Below are positions 52,546 through 61,187 of a stretch of DNA of 64,000 bases, in pieces. Numbering within the stretch: position 1 is the first letter of the stretch; every line of letters begins with the position of its first letter. The notes below the pieces were generated by a model. The model was not told where the DNA came from and did no database searches. It worked only from the letters and a program-made list of their open reading frames with translations. A program made the translations under genes and the position numbers. This DNA comes from Rhodoferax sp. TS-BS-61-7 (lineage in GTDB: Bacteria; Pseudomonadota; Gammaproteobacteria; Burkholderiales; Burkholderiaceae_C), in contig NZ_PTQY01000009.1 in the NCBI RefSeq assembly GCF_002943465.1, forward strand, positions 62,001 through 126,000, read 5' to 3'.

Positions 52546-52901
52546 ACACCCACTCCCCCAGCCCCTCGCCCCGTCGGCGAGGGGAGCCTTTCAACAGCCG
52601 ATCTTGTTGCGTCAATCCGGTGATGGCCTTAAAGGGCAAGGTTGCCACTGGGTTGGTACGCCACGGCCGGAGCATACGGTTGTGGCAACCTCACACGTGC
52701 TGGCGCGGAGCCACTGGCGGGCGCAGCCGCCAGCGTTGGCAAACACGCACCTCCGAAGCCCCACAACCGCAGCCCAGGGCCGTGGAGCGAACAAACAGTG
52801 GCGACCTCACCCCAGTAGCCACGTAACCGGCGCGTCAAAAACCAAATATGGCTGTTAAGGCTCCCCTCGCCGACGGGGCGAGGGGCTGGGGGAGTGGGTG
52901 T
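52546..52901. repeat. 356-bp near-perfect long palindrome (MITE/REPIN-like element)
   Basis: The outermost 45 bases of each side (52546-52590 and 52857-52901) are exact inverted copies, and each contains its own hairpin CCCCTCGCC/GGCGAGGGG. Next come AACAGCC/GGCTGTT, then more diverged arms that still pair (GCCACTG, CACGGCC and GGTTGTGG on both sides), down to CTGGCGG/CCGCCAG at the centre. The centre of the inner and outer repeats coincides at 52723.5. T7 (52538-52544) and A7 (52904-52910) flank it. It accounts for the 416-base gap between rhaK and the next gene; I see no gene in it. Confidence 0.9.
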
Positions 52902-52944
52902 CCAAAAAAAGCGGTGCAGCCGACCCAAAAACGCAAACAAAAAC

Positions 52945-53577
52945 CTAACGCACAGAAACCCGCACCTGCACCTCAGTCCGCACCACCCCACTCTGCTGCT
53001 GCCCCCCCGTCAACCCACTAGTGCTGGACTGCGAACTCTGCTCCGATTCCCCCACCCTAGTCCACTCATCCAGTGGCAACGCCAACACACTGCTGGTGCC
53101 CGAGGTCGCAGTCGCCCCGGGCAAGGCTGAACCAGACCGCAGCGCCTGCTGCGCCGCCAGTTCCAGCTCCACCAGCGCGCCACCGTCCCAGCGTGGCGTG
53201 GCGCTGAAGCCGGTGCCGGCCTCCAGCAGCACCGTACCCACCGTCGTCACCACGCGGCCATTGCGCACAAAGCCTTGCAGCAGGCGGATGGGCGTGGTGG
53301 TTTGCAGGCCCAGGCGCACGGGCCGGCCGTTGAGCACCAGCGCCTGCTGTGTGGCCGAGCCGCTGTTGCGCGACTGGTTCATCTGCACGCCGGGCCGGTT
53401 GCCCAGCTCCACGCCGGTGCGCTGGCTGTCGTCGGACTGCACTTGGCGCACCTCGATCAGCAGGTTGCGCATGGGCAAGGTGGATGGGTTTGCTATTAAA
53501 TCAGGAGCTGCTAGCGCATATTCCATAAGGGCTAGAGGCCAAAATGATGCAAAAACCAGGGCATGGCGGCGGTTCAT
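52945..53577 (-). CDS. Exported protein of unknown function
   Basis: A 210-residue protein with an N-terminal signal peptide cleaved probably near ALAA-P (residues 23-24). The mature part contains NLLIEVRQVQSDDS, ATPRWDGGALVELELAAQQ and a low-complexity Ser/Gln tail. Its short beta-rich stretches faintly recall secretin-like domains, but I cannot assign a family. Residues about 8-29, that is nearly the whole signal peptide, are encoded by a dispersed 65-bp repeat. ATG overlaps the stop of the upstream Lrp gene by 4 bases (ATGA), so it is translationally coupled to it. Confidence 0.7.
   Translation of the reverse strand: MNRRHALVFASFWPLALMEYALAAPDLIANPSTLPMRNLLIEVRQVQSDDSQRTGVELGNRPGVQMNQSRNSGSATQQALVLNGRPVRLGLQTTTPIRLLQGFVRNGRVVTTVGTVLLEAGTGFSATPRWDGGALVELELAAQQALRSGSALPGATATSGTSSVLALPLDEWTRVGESEQSSQSSTSGLTGGQQQSGVVRTEVQVRVSVR
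53490..53557 (+). repeat. Dispersed 65-bp repeat, copy 6, encoding a signal peptide
   Basis: TTTGCTATTAAATCAGGAGC, TGCTAGCGCATATTCC, AGGGCTAGAGGCC, AAAATGATGCAAAAAC. It is antisense to the exported-protein gene and in frame with its hydrophobic signal (PLALMEYALAAP). Confidence 0.85.
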
Positions 53578-54086
53578 GGGCGGCTCCGGGGTGGGGTGGC
53601 GGTGGTGAGTTGGGGCTGCAGATGGCCCAGCGGCAGGGCACTGCTGGCCTTCACCTCGCCCAGCGAGAAACTGGTGTGCAGGTCTTTCACATTGGGCAGA
53701 TTGATCAGCACCTCGCGCGCAAACTGGCTGAAGGTGTTGAGGTCGCGGCTGACCACCTGCAGCTCAAAGGTGCCGGTGCCGCTGATGTAGTGGCAGCTGA
53801 TGACCTCGGGAATCTGGCGGATCGCCTCTTCCAGCGCGTGCAGCACATCGCCACTGTTGCGGTTGGCGTCCAGCCGCACAAAGGCCAGCACGCCCAGGCC
53901 CACCTTCTGGCGGTTGATCTCGGCACGGTAGCCGGTGATGAAGCCGCTTTCCTCCAGCGCCTTCACGCGGCGCCAGCAGGGGGCTGCACTCAGGCCCACG
54001 CGGTTGGCGAGTTCGGCATTGCTGAGTCGGCCATCGTTTTGCAGTTCGTTCAGGATGGCGAGGTCAAATCGGTCAAGTGTTTCCAT
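53574..54086 (-). CDS. Lrp/AsnC-family transcriptional regulator
   Basis: A 170-residue feast/famine regulator. The HTH is LDRFDLAILNELQNDGRLSN then AELANRVGLSAAPCWRRVKAL; the C-terminal RAM ligand domain has GVLAFVRLDANRN and SCHYISGTGTFELQVVSRDL. ATG 54086 (METLDRFDLAIL) is chosen. It is divergent from the indolepyruvate oxidoreductase gene with a 117-base gap, so that gene is its likely target and an aromatic or branched amino acid its likely effector. It is coupled to the exported protein downstream. Confidence 0.93.
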   Translation of the reverse strand: METLDRFDLAILNELQNDGRLSNAELANRVGLSAAPCWRRVKALEESGFITGYRAEINRQKVGLGVLAFVRLDANRNSGDVLHALEEAIRQIPEVISCHYISGTGTFELQVVSRDLNTFSQFAREVLINLPNVKDLHTSFSLGEVKASSALPLGHLQPQLTTATPPRSRP

Positions 54087-54203
54087 AAATAGCATTATGA
54101 AGAAAGAATCGTTCTTTGAAAGCCCATATGAGGGCAAAGAACGCAAAGACATATCCGCGTGGCAGGCATACACTTTGCCGCAGCTATAACGGAGACACGC
54201 ACT

Positions 54204-57200
54204 ATGAATGCACCCCTCAGCCGCGACCTGCCCGAGCACATCCGCACGGCGCTGGACACGGTCACCCTGGACGACAAATATGCGCTGGACTACGGCCGCG
54301 CCTTCATGAGCGGGGTGCAAGCCCTGGTCAAACTGCCCATGCTGCAGCGCGTACGCGACCAGCGCCTAGGCAAGAACACGGCCGGCTTCATCAGCGGCTA
54401 CCGTGGCTCGCCGCTGGGCACCTACGACCAGTCACTGGTCAAGGCCGAGAAATACCTCCAGGCCCACCACATCCACTTCCAGCCCGGCGTCAACGAAGAG
54501 CTGGCCGCTACCGCGCTGTGGGGCACGCAGCAGCTGGGCTTTGCCCCGCCCGGCAGCAACAAGTACGACGGCGTGTTCGGTATCTGGTACGGCAAGGGCC
54601 CGGGCGTGGACCGCTGCTCCGATGTCTTCAAGCACGCCAACATGGCGGGCACCACCCCCTGGGGCGGCGTGATTGCGGTGGCGGGGGATGACCACATTTC
54701 TAAGAGCAGCACCGCCGCGCACCAGAGCGACCACATCTTCAAGGCCTGCGGCACACCGGTGTTCTTCCCGGCGAACGTGCAAGAGATCTTGGACCTGGGC
54801 CTGCATGCCTTCGCCATGAGCCGTTTCTCGGGCGTGTGGGCGGGCATGAAGACCATCCAGGAAATTGTCGAGTCCAGCTCCACCGTGATGATTGACCCGG
54901 ACCGGGTGATCACCCGCGTACCCGCCGACTTTGAAATCCCCCCCGGTGGCCTGCACATCCGCTGGCCCGACCATGCGCTGGAGCAGGAAGCCAGGCTGAT
55001 GGACTACAAGTGGTACGCGGCGCTGGCCTACATCCGCGCCAACCGGCTCAACTACAACGTCATCGAAGGCCCGCACGACCGCTTCGGCATCATCTCCAGC
55101 GGCAAGGCCTACAACGACACGCGCCAGGCCTTGCTCGACTTGGGCCTGGACGATGCCACGTGCCAACGCATTGGCATCCGCCTGCACAAGGTGGGCGTGG
55201 TCTGGCCGCTGGAGGCGCAGCTGACCCGCGAATTCGCCACCGGGCTGCAGGAGATTCTGGTGGTGGAAGAAAAGCGCCAGGTCATCGAATACCAGCTGAA
55301 AGAAGAGTTGTACAACTGGCGCGCCGACGTGCGCCCCACGGTGCTGGGCAAGTTCAACGAGGTGGAAACACCCGACCACTACGGCGCCGGCGGTGAATGG
55401 TCTATGCCCAACCCCACGGCCAACACGCTGCTGCGCGCCAACGCCGACCTGTCACCCGCCCTCATTGCGCGCGCCATTGCCCAGCGCATCAAGAAACTGG
55501 GGCTGGATGCAGACACGAGTGCGCGCATCGACGCGCAAATGGCGATTCTGGAAGCCAAAGAACGCGCCATGCACGTGATCGAACTCTCGGGCACCAAGGG
55601 CGCGGACCGCCAGCCCTGGTTCTGTTCGGGCTGCCCGCACAACACCTCCACCAAGGTGCCCGAAGGCTCGCGCGCGATGGCCGGCATTGGCTGCCACTTT
55701 ATGACCATCTGGATGGACCGCAGCACCGACGGCTTCACGCAGATGGGCGGCGAGGGCGTGCCCTGGGTGGGCCAGCAACCATTCACGAACGAGAAACACA
55801 TCTTCGCCAACCTGGGTGACGGCACCTACTTCCACAGCGGTCTGCTGGCCGTGCGCCAGAGCATCGCCGCGGGCGTGAATATCACCTACAAGATCCTCTA
55901 CAACGACGCCGTCGCCATGACGGGTGGCCAGCAGGTCGGTGAGCGGCCTGAAGGGCACTCTGTTGTGCAGATAGCCCAGAGCATGCGTGCGGAGGGTGCT
56001 ATCAAAATCATAGTTGTGACCGACGAACCCGAGAAGTACGACGATGTGCAGGGCCTGCCCGATGGCATAGCCATCGAGCACCGCGACGAACTGGACCGCA
56101 TCCAACGCGAGTTCCGCGAGATCGCAGGCACCACCGTCATCATTTACGACCAGACCTGCGCCACCGAGAAGCGCCGCCGCCGCAAACGCGGCACGCTGGT
56201 GGACCCGGCCAAGCGAGTCGTCATCAACGAACTGGTGTGTGAAGGCTGCGGCGACTGCGGCGTGCAAAGCAACTGCATGAGCGTGGAGCCGCTGGAGACC
56301 GAGTTCGGCCGCAAGCGCCAGATCAACCAGAGCACCTGCAACAAGGACTTTTCCTGCGTCAAGGGCTTCTGCCCCAGCTTTGTCACCGTGGAAGGCGGCA
56401 GCCTGAAGAAGGCCGCCAAGCCCAAGGCGGGTGACGCACAGACCGCCTCCTGGCCGGCCCTGCCCGAGCCGCAGATTCCTGATGTGGCCAGCGCGCCCGG
56501 AGGCGTTTGGGGCACCATCGTCGCCGGCGTGGGCGGCACGGGCGTCATCACCATTGGCCAGCTACTGGGCGTAGCCGCCCACCTGGAGGGCAAAGGCATC
56601 GTCACGCAGGACGCCGGTGGCCTGGCGCAAAAGGGCGGCGCCACCTGGAGCCATGTGCTGATTGGTGCCAGCCAAGATGCTATCCGCACCACCCGCGTGG
56701 GCACGGCCTCGGCCGACCTAGTGCTGGGCTGTGACCCCATCGTGGTGGCGGGCAAGGAAACCCTGGTGCGCATGCGCCCGGGTCGCACCCATGTGGCGCT
56801 CAACACCAACAGCGCGCCTACGGCCGCCTTTGTGAAGAACGCCAACTGGACCAACCCCGGCGAGCAGTGCGTGGCCGATATCGCCAAGACCGTGGGCGAG
56901 GGCAACCTGGGCGTGTTTGACGCCGATGCGGCCGCCACCCATTTGTTGGGTGACAGCATCTACACCAACCCCATGATGCTGGGCTATGCCTGGCAAAAGG
57001 GCTGGATTCCGCTGGGGCTGGCCTCGCTGATGCGTGCCATCGAACTCAATGCCGTGGCCGTGGCCAACAACAAGGCCGCCTTCGAGTGGGGCCGCCGTGC
57101 CGCGGTGGACTGGCCGTCCGTGCAGCGCGCCATCAACCCCGGCCAGGTGATTGCCTTCACGCCGCGCCAGCACCCGTCGCTGGATGCCCTGGTGAGCAAG

Positions 57201-57839
57201 CGGGTGGAATTTTTGACCGGCTACCAGAACGCGGCCTACGCCCAGAGCTACGCTGACTTTGTGGCCAAGGTCCGCGTCGCCGAGGCTTCGGCGGTGGGCG
57301 GCGACAAGCAGCCGCTGACCGAAGCCGTGGCCCGCTACCTTTTCAAGCTCATGGCCTACAAGGACGAGTACGAGGTGGCCCGCCTGCACACCGACACGGC
57401 CTTCCGCGCCAAGGTGGAGGGCATGTTTGAGGGCGACTTCAAACTGGCCTACCACCTGGCGCCGCCCCTGCTGGCCCGCAAGAATGACAAAGGCGAGTTG
57501 CAAAAGATGCGTTTTGGCGGCTGGATGCGGGCTGCCTTCGGTCTGCTGGCGCAGCTCAAGGTGCTGCGTGGCACGGCGCTCGATGTGTTTGGCTACACCC
57601 ACGAGCGCCGCGAGGAGCGTGCCTTGGTGGGTGAGTACCTGACCGCCATCGATTCACTGCTGCCCACCCTGAGCGCTGGCAACCGCGACGCGGCGGTGGC
57701 CTTTGCCCGCGTGCCAGAGCAAATCCGTGGTTTTGGCCATGTCAAGGCGCGCCATCTGCAGGCCGCGCGTCAGCAATGGACAGTGTTGCTGGAGAAGTAC
57801 CGGCAAACCCCGACTGTCAAGCAAACCCAGGCCGCCTAG
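54204..57839 (+). CDS. Fused indolepyruvate:ferredoxin oxidoreductase
   Basis: A 1211-residue IorA-IorB fusion oxidising aryl-2-oxoacids from amino acid transamination to acyl-CoA with ferredoxin reduction. The N-terminal pyrimidine-binding domain has GFISGYRGSPLGTYDQSL; the TPP-binding domain has GIGCHFMTIW and ANLGDGTYFHSG. A ferredoxin-like segment (about residues 678-730) has CEGCGDCGVQSNC and CNKDFSCVKGFCPSF. The gamma-type domain starts near 760 with GVGGTGVITIGQLLG. ATG 54204 has GGAG 10 nt upstream. Divergence from an Lrp regulator supports a role in amino acid catabolism. It may also accept branched-chain 2-oxoacids. Confidence 0.93.
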   Translation: MNAPLSRDLPEHIRTALDTVTLDDKYALDYGRAFMSGVQALVKLPMLQRVRDQRLGKNTAGFISGYRGSPLGTYDQSLVKAEKYLQAHHIHFQPGVNEELAATALWGTQQLGFAPPGSNKYDGVFGIWYGKGPGVDRCSDVFKHANMAGTTPWGGVIAVAGDDHISKSSTAAHQSDHIFKACGTPVFFPANVQEILDLGLHAFAMSRFSGVWAGMKTIQEIVESSSTVMIDPDRVITRVPADFEIPPGGLHIRWPDHALEQEARLMDYKWYAALAYIRANRLNYNVIEGPHDRFGIISSGKAYNDTRQALLDLGLDDATCQRIGIRLHKVGVVWPLEAQLTREFATGLQEILVVEEKRQVIEYQLKEELYNWRADVRPTVLGKFNEVETPDHYGAGGEWSMPNPTANTLLRANADLSPALIARAIAQRIKKLGLDADTSARIDAQMAILEAKERAMHVIELSGTKGADRQPWFCSGCPHNTSTKVPEGSRAMAGIGCHFMTIWMDRSTDGFTQMGGEGVPWVGQQPFTNEKHIFANLGDGTYFHSGLLAVRQSIAAGVNITYKILYNDAVAMTGGQQVGERPEGHSVVQIAQSMRAEGAIKIIVVTDEPEKYDDVQGLPDGIAIEHRDELDRIQREFREIAGTTVIIYDQTCATEKRRRRKRGTLVDPAKRVVINELVCEGCGDCGVQSNCMSVEPLETEFGRKRQINQSTCNKDFSCVKGFCPSFVTVEGGSLKKAAKPKAGDAQTASWPALPEPQIPDVASAPGGVWGTIVAGVGGTGVITIGQLLGVAAHLEGKGIVTQDAGGLAQKGGATWSHVLIGASQDAIRTTRVGTASADLVLGCDPIVVAGKETLVRMRPGRTHVALNTNSAPTAAFVKNANWTNPGEQCVADIAKTVGEGNLGVFDADAAATHLLGDSIYTNPMMLGYAWQKGWIPLGLASLMRAIELNAVAVANNKAAFEWGRRAAVDWPSVQRAINPGQVIAFTPRQHPSLDALVSKRVEFLTGYQNAAYAQSYADFVAKVRVAEASAVGGDKQPLTEAVARYLFKLMAYKDEYEVARLHTDTAFRAKVEGMFEGDFKLAYHLAPPLLARKNDKGELQKMRFGGWMRAAFGLLAQLKVLRGTALDVFGYTHERREERALVGEYLTAIDSLLPTLSAGNRDAAVAFARVPEQIRGFGHVKARHLQAARQQWTVLLEKYRQTPTVKQTQAA

Positions 57840-57848
57840 GGCCTTGCT

Positions 57849-57866
57849 GCCCGGCGCTGGCCGGGC
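57849..57866 (+). terminator. Hairpin after the oxidoreductase gene
   Basis: GCCCGGC-GCTG-GCCGGGC, 9 bases past the stop, without a T-tract. A TACAAT -10-like box lies near 57881 on the way to yajC, and a second small hairpin GCCTCC/GGAGGC lies further on. Confidence 0.45.
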
Positions 57867-57978
57867 CGGTGCACCCGCTTACAATGACCGGTTGCCTCCC
57901 CCGGAGGCGGTATGCCAGTGCGCGACCGGTTTTTGGGGCGGGTATTTTTGTGTTTGACCCATTTTGTGGAGTTTGCCT

Positions 57979-58308
57979 GTGTTCATTTCTTCTGCTTTTG
58001 CCCAAACTGCCCCCGCTGCTGCCGGTGGCGACATGCAATCCACCCTGATGAGCATGCTGCCTTTGGTGCTGATGTTTGTGGTGTTGTATTTCGTGATGAT
58101 CCGCCCCCAGATGAAAAAGCAGAAAGAGCACCGTTCCATGCTGGATGCCTTGGCCAAGGGTGACGAAGTGGTGACAGCCGGCGGCGTGCTCGGCAAGGTC
58201 GCCAAGCTGGGTGACAGTTATGTGGGCCTGGAAGTGGCCAGCGGCGTGGAAGTGCAAATCCAGCGCAGTGCCGTGGTGCAAGTGCTGCCCAAGGGTTCCA
58301 TCAAGTAA
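57979..58308 (+). CDS. yajC: Sec translocon accessory protein YajC
   Basis: A 109-residue single-pass membrane protein. GTG 57979 gives VFISSAFAQTAPAAAGG, the usual YajC N-terminus. One helix follows (SMLPLVLMFVVLYFVMIRPQ), then KKQKEHRSMLDALAKGDEVVTAGG. It associates with SecDF. The frame is open five codons further up, but the length fits this start. Here it follows an unrelated gene rather than the queA-tgt genes usual in E. coli. Confidence 0.94.
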   Translation: MFISSAFAQTAPAAAGGDMQSTLMSMLPLVLMFVVLYFVMIRPQMKKQKEHRSMLDALAKGDEVVTAGGVLGKVAKLGDSYVGLEVASGVEVQIQRSAVVQVLPKGSIK

Positions 58309-58332
58309 TTTCTCTCAAAGCGACGCGCGATC

Positions 58333-60213
58333 ATGAACCGTTATCCGGTATGGAAGTACGCGATCATTCTGATCGCGCTCGTGGTGGCTGGGCTGTATGC
58401 CCTGCCCAACCTGTTTGGTGAATCCCCTGCAGTACAGGTTTCTCCCGCCAAGGCGATCTTGAAGCTGGACACTGCGTCTCTGTCCAAGGTGGAGGAGGTA
58501 CTCAAGGCGGCTGGCCTGAGTCCTGACGCCATCAGTCTGGAGAACGGGTCTATCAAGGCCCGCTTTGCCGACACCGACGCTCAGCTGAAGGCCAAGGATG
58601 CTTTGCAAAAAGCCCTGAACCCCGATGCGGCAGACCCTGCGTATGTGGTGGCACTTAACCTGCTGTCCCGCTCCCCGGCATGGCTCACTTCCATGCGTGC
58701 GTCGCCCATGTATTTGGGGCTGGACTTGCGCGGTGGTGTGCACTTTATGCTGCAGGTGGACATGCAGGCGGCCTTGACCAAAAAGGCCGAATCCCTGTCA
58801 GGCGACATTCGCAGCACCTTGCGTGAAAAGAATGTGCGCCACAGCGGTATCACGCGCAATGGTCAGGCCATTGAAATCCGTTTTCGTGACGCGGCAACCG
58901 CCCAGGCCGCCAAGCGCATCATCCAGGACCAATTCGTGGATCTGGACACGGTGGAAAGCGCCGAGGGTACCGACGTCAAGATGGTGGCGACCATCAAACT
59001 CGTGGCCGCGCGCACGGTGCAAGAGCAGGCGCTCAAGCAAAACATCACCACGCTGCACAACCGGATCAACGAATTGGGGGTGGCCGAGCCTGTGATCCAG
59101 CAGCAGGGTCTGGACCGTATCGTGGTGCAGTTGCCCGGTGTGCAGGACACAGCCAAGGCCAAAGACATTTTGGGCCGTACGGCCACTTTGGAAATCCGTC
59201 TGGTGGATGAAGGTACCGAGGCGCGCGCTGCCGAATCGGGTGCGGGTCCGGTGCCTTTTGGTTCCGAGCGTTACCTGGAGCGCAGCGGCCAGGGCGTGAT
59301 TGTCAAAAAGCAGGTGATTCTGACCGGTGAAAACCTGACCGATGCCCAGCCTGGTTTTGATGGCCAGACCCAGGAGCCTACGGTCAACCTGTCGCTGGAT
59401 GCCAAGGGTGCCCGCATCTTCCGGGATGTGACGCGTGAGAACATCAACAAGCGCATGGCCATCATCCTGTTCGAAAAGGGCAAGGGCGAGGTCGTGACCG
59501 CACCTGTGATCCGTTCCGAAATCGGGGGCGGCCGTGTGCAAATTTCGGGCCGCATGACCACGGCGGAAGCAGCCGACACCTCTTTGCTGTTGCGCGCGGG
59601 CTCCCTGGCGGCACCGATGGAAATCATCGAAGAACGCACCATTGGCCCCACCTTGGGGGCCGAGAACATTGCCAAAGGCTTTAACAGTGTGACCTGGGGC
59701 TTCTTGGCGGTCGCGGTCTTCATGTGTTTCTATTACATGTTGTTCGGTGTGATCTCCAGTGTTGCGCTGGCGTTCAACCTGTTGCTGCTGGTGGCTGTGT
59801 TGTCCATGCTGCAGGCCACGCTCACCTTGCCCGGTATGGCGGCCATGGCCTTGGTGCTCGGTATGGCGATTGACGCCAACGTGCTGATCAACGAGCGTGT
59901 GCGCGAAGAGCTGCGCAACGGCGCGTCGCCGCAGGCCGCGATCCATGCCGGTTACGACCGCGCCTGGGCCACCATCATCGACTCCAACGTCACCACCCTG
60001 ATTGCCGGCCTGGCCTTGCTGGCCTTCGGTTCTGGGCCGGTCCGTGGCTTTGCGGTGGTGCACTGTCTGGGCATTTTGACCAGCATGTTCTCCGGGGTCT
60101 TCTTCTCCCGGGGGGTGGTGAATTTGTGGTACGGTAAGCAAAAGAAGCTCAAAAGTGTGTCCATTGGCACCGTGTGGCGCCCTGATGCCGGTCATCAGGT
60201 TACGACCAACTAA
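58333..60213 (+). CDS. secD: Protein translocase subunit SecD
   Basis: A 626-residue polytopic SecD: N-terminal helix (YAIILIALVVAGLYALPNLF), then YLGLDLRGGVHFMLQVDM, a large periplasmic P1 region, and the C-terminal six-helix RND-like part with VLGMAIDANVLINERVREEL and IDSNVTTLIAGLALLAFGSG. It uses the proton gradient to complete SecYEG-dependent export. It lies 24 bases after yajC and 11 before secF. Confidence 0.97.
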   Translation: MNRYPVWKYAIILIALVVAGLYALPNLFGESPAVQVSPAKAILKLDTASLSKVEEVLKAAGLSPDAISLENGSIKARFADTDAQLKAKDALQKALNPDAADPAYVVALNLLSRSPAWLTSMRASPMYLGLDLRGGVHFMLQVDMQAALTKKAESLSGDIRSTLREKNVRHSGITRNGQAIEIRFRDAATAQAAKRIIQDQFVDLDTVESAEGTDVKMVATIKLVAARTVQEQALKQNITTLHNRINELGVAEPVIQQQGLDRIVVQLPGVQDTAKAKDILGRTATLEIRLVDEGTEARAAESGAGPVPFGSERYLERSGQGVIVKKQVILTGENLTDAQPGFDGQTQEPTVNLSLDAKGARIFRDVTRENINKRMAIILFEKGKGEVVTAPVIRSEIGGGRVQISGRMTTAEAADTSLLLRAGSLAAPMEIIEERTIGPTLGAENIAKGFNSVTWGFLAVAVFMCFYYMLFGVISSVALAFNLLLLVAVLSMLQATLTLPGMAAMALVLGMAIDANVLINERVREELRNGASPQAAIHAGYDRAWATIIDSNVTTLIAGLALLAFGSGPVRGFAVVHCLGILTSMFSGVFFSRGVVNLWYGKQKKLKSVSIGTVWRPDAGHQVTTN

Positions 60214-60224
60214 AGGGTAAGAGC

Positions 60225-61178
60225 ATGGAATTCTTCAAAATCCGCCGCGACATTCCGTTCATGCGCCATGCATTGGTGCTGAATATCGTGTCGCTGGTGA
60301 CATTTATCGCAGCAGTTTTCTTCCTGTTCTCGCGTGGCCTGCATTTGTCGGTGGAATTCACTGGCGGCACCCTCATGGAGGTGAGCTACTCGCAGCCCGC
60401 CGACCTGAATGTGGTGCGAAGCACCATCGATACCTTGGGCATCAAGGATGTGCAGGTGCAAAACTTTGGTACCGCGCGCGATGTGCTGATTCGTATGCCG
60501 GTGCAAAAAGGCACAACCTCTGGTCAACAAAGCGATGTTGTCATGGCGGCGCTCAAGGCGGCGGACGCTTCGGCTACCATGCGTCGCGCCGAGTTTGTGG
60601 GACCACAGGTGGGCGACGAGTTAGCGGCAGACGGACTCAAGGCCCTAGCCTTTGTGGTGGTTGGCATCATGCTGTATCTGGCGATCCGCTTCGAGTGGAA
60701 GTTCGCCGTGGCCGCCATCATTGCCAACTTGCATGATGTGATCATCATCCTGGGCTTTTTCGCCTTCTTCCAGTGGGAGTTTTCCTTGCCCGTGCTGGCG
60801 GCGGTGCTAGCCGTACTGGGCTACTCTGTGAACGAATCGGTGGTGATTTTTGACCGGATCCGCGAGAACTTCCGCCGCTTCCGCAAGATGAACACCGAGG
60901 AAATCATTAACAATGCGATCACCTCGACGATCAGCCGCACGATCATCACCCATGCTTCCACGCAGATGATGGTCCTGTCTATGCTGCTGTTCGGTGGAGC
61001 GACCCTGCATTATTTTGCGCTGGCGCTGACCATCGGCATTTTGTTCGGCATTTACTCCTCGGTTTTTGTGGCCGCTTCCATTGCTATGTGGCTGGGCATC
61101 CAGCGCGAAGACTTGGTCAAGGGCGGCCCGAAGAAAGAGACTGACCCTAACGACCCCAACGCTGGCGCGACGGTTTAA
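60225..61178 (+). CDS. secF: Protein translocase subunit SecF
   Basis: A 317-residue partner of SecD: MEFFKIRRDIPFMRHALVLN, LHLSVEFTGGTLMEVSYSQP, then six helices with LGYSVNESVVIFDRIRENFR and NNAITSTISRTIITHASTQM. AAAGGGTAAGAG precedes ATG 60225. It completes the yajC-secD-secF operon; the DUF1631 gene follows after 9 bases and may be read through. Confidence 0.97.
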   Translation: MEFFKIRRDIPFMRHALVLNIVSLVTFIAAVFFLFSRGLHLSVEFTGGTLMEVSYSQPADLNVVRSTIDTLGIKDVQVQNFGTARDVLIRMPVQKGTTSGQQSDVVMAALKAADASATMRRAEFVGPQVGDELAADGLKALAFVVVGIMLYLAIRFEWKFAVAAIIANLHDVIIILGFFAFFQWEFSLPVLAAVLAVLGYSVNESVVIFDRIRENFRRFRKMNTEEIINNAITSTISRTIITHASTQMMVLSMLLFGGATLHYFALALTIGILFGIYSSVFVAASIAMWLGIQREDLVKGGPKKETDPNDPNAGATV

Positions 61179-61187
61179 GCTCCAAGC

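Noticed and set aside
55990..56020. Possible seventh copy of the 65-bp repeat in the indolepyruvate oxidoreductase gene
   Set aside because: Only a GCTATCAAAATCATAG-like start matches; the core and GGGCTAGAG blocks are missing and the encoded residues fit the conserved enzyme, so I treat it as chance.
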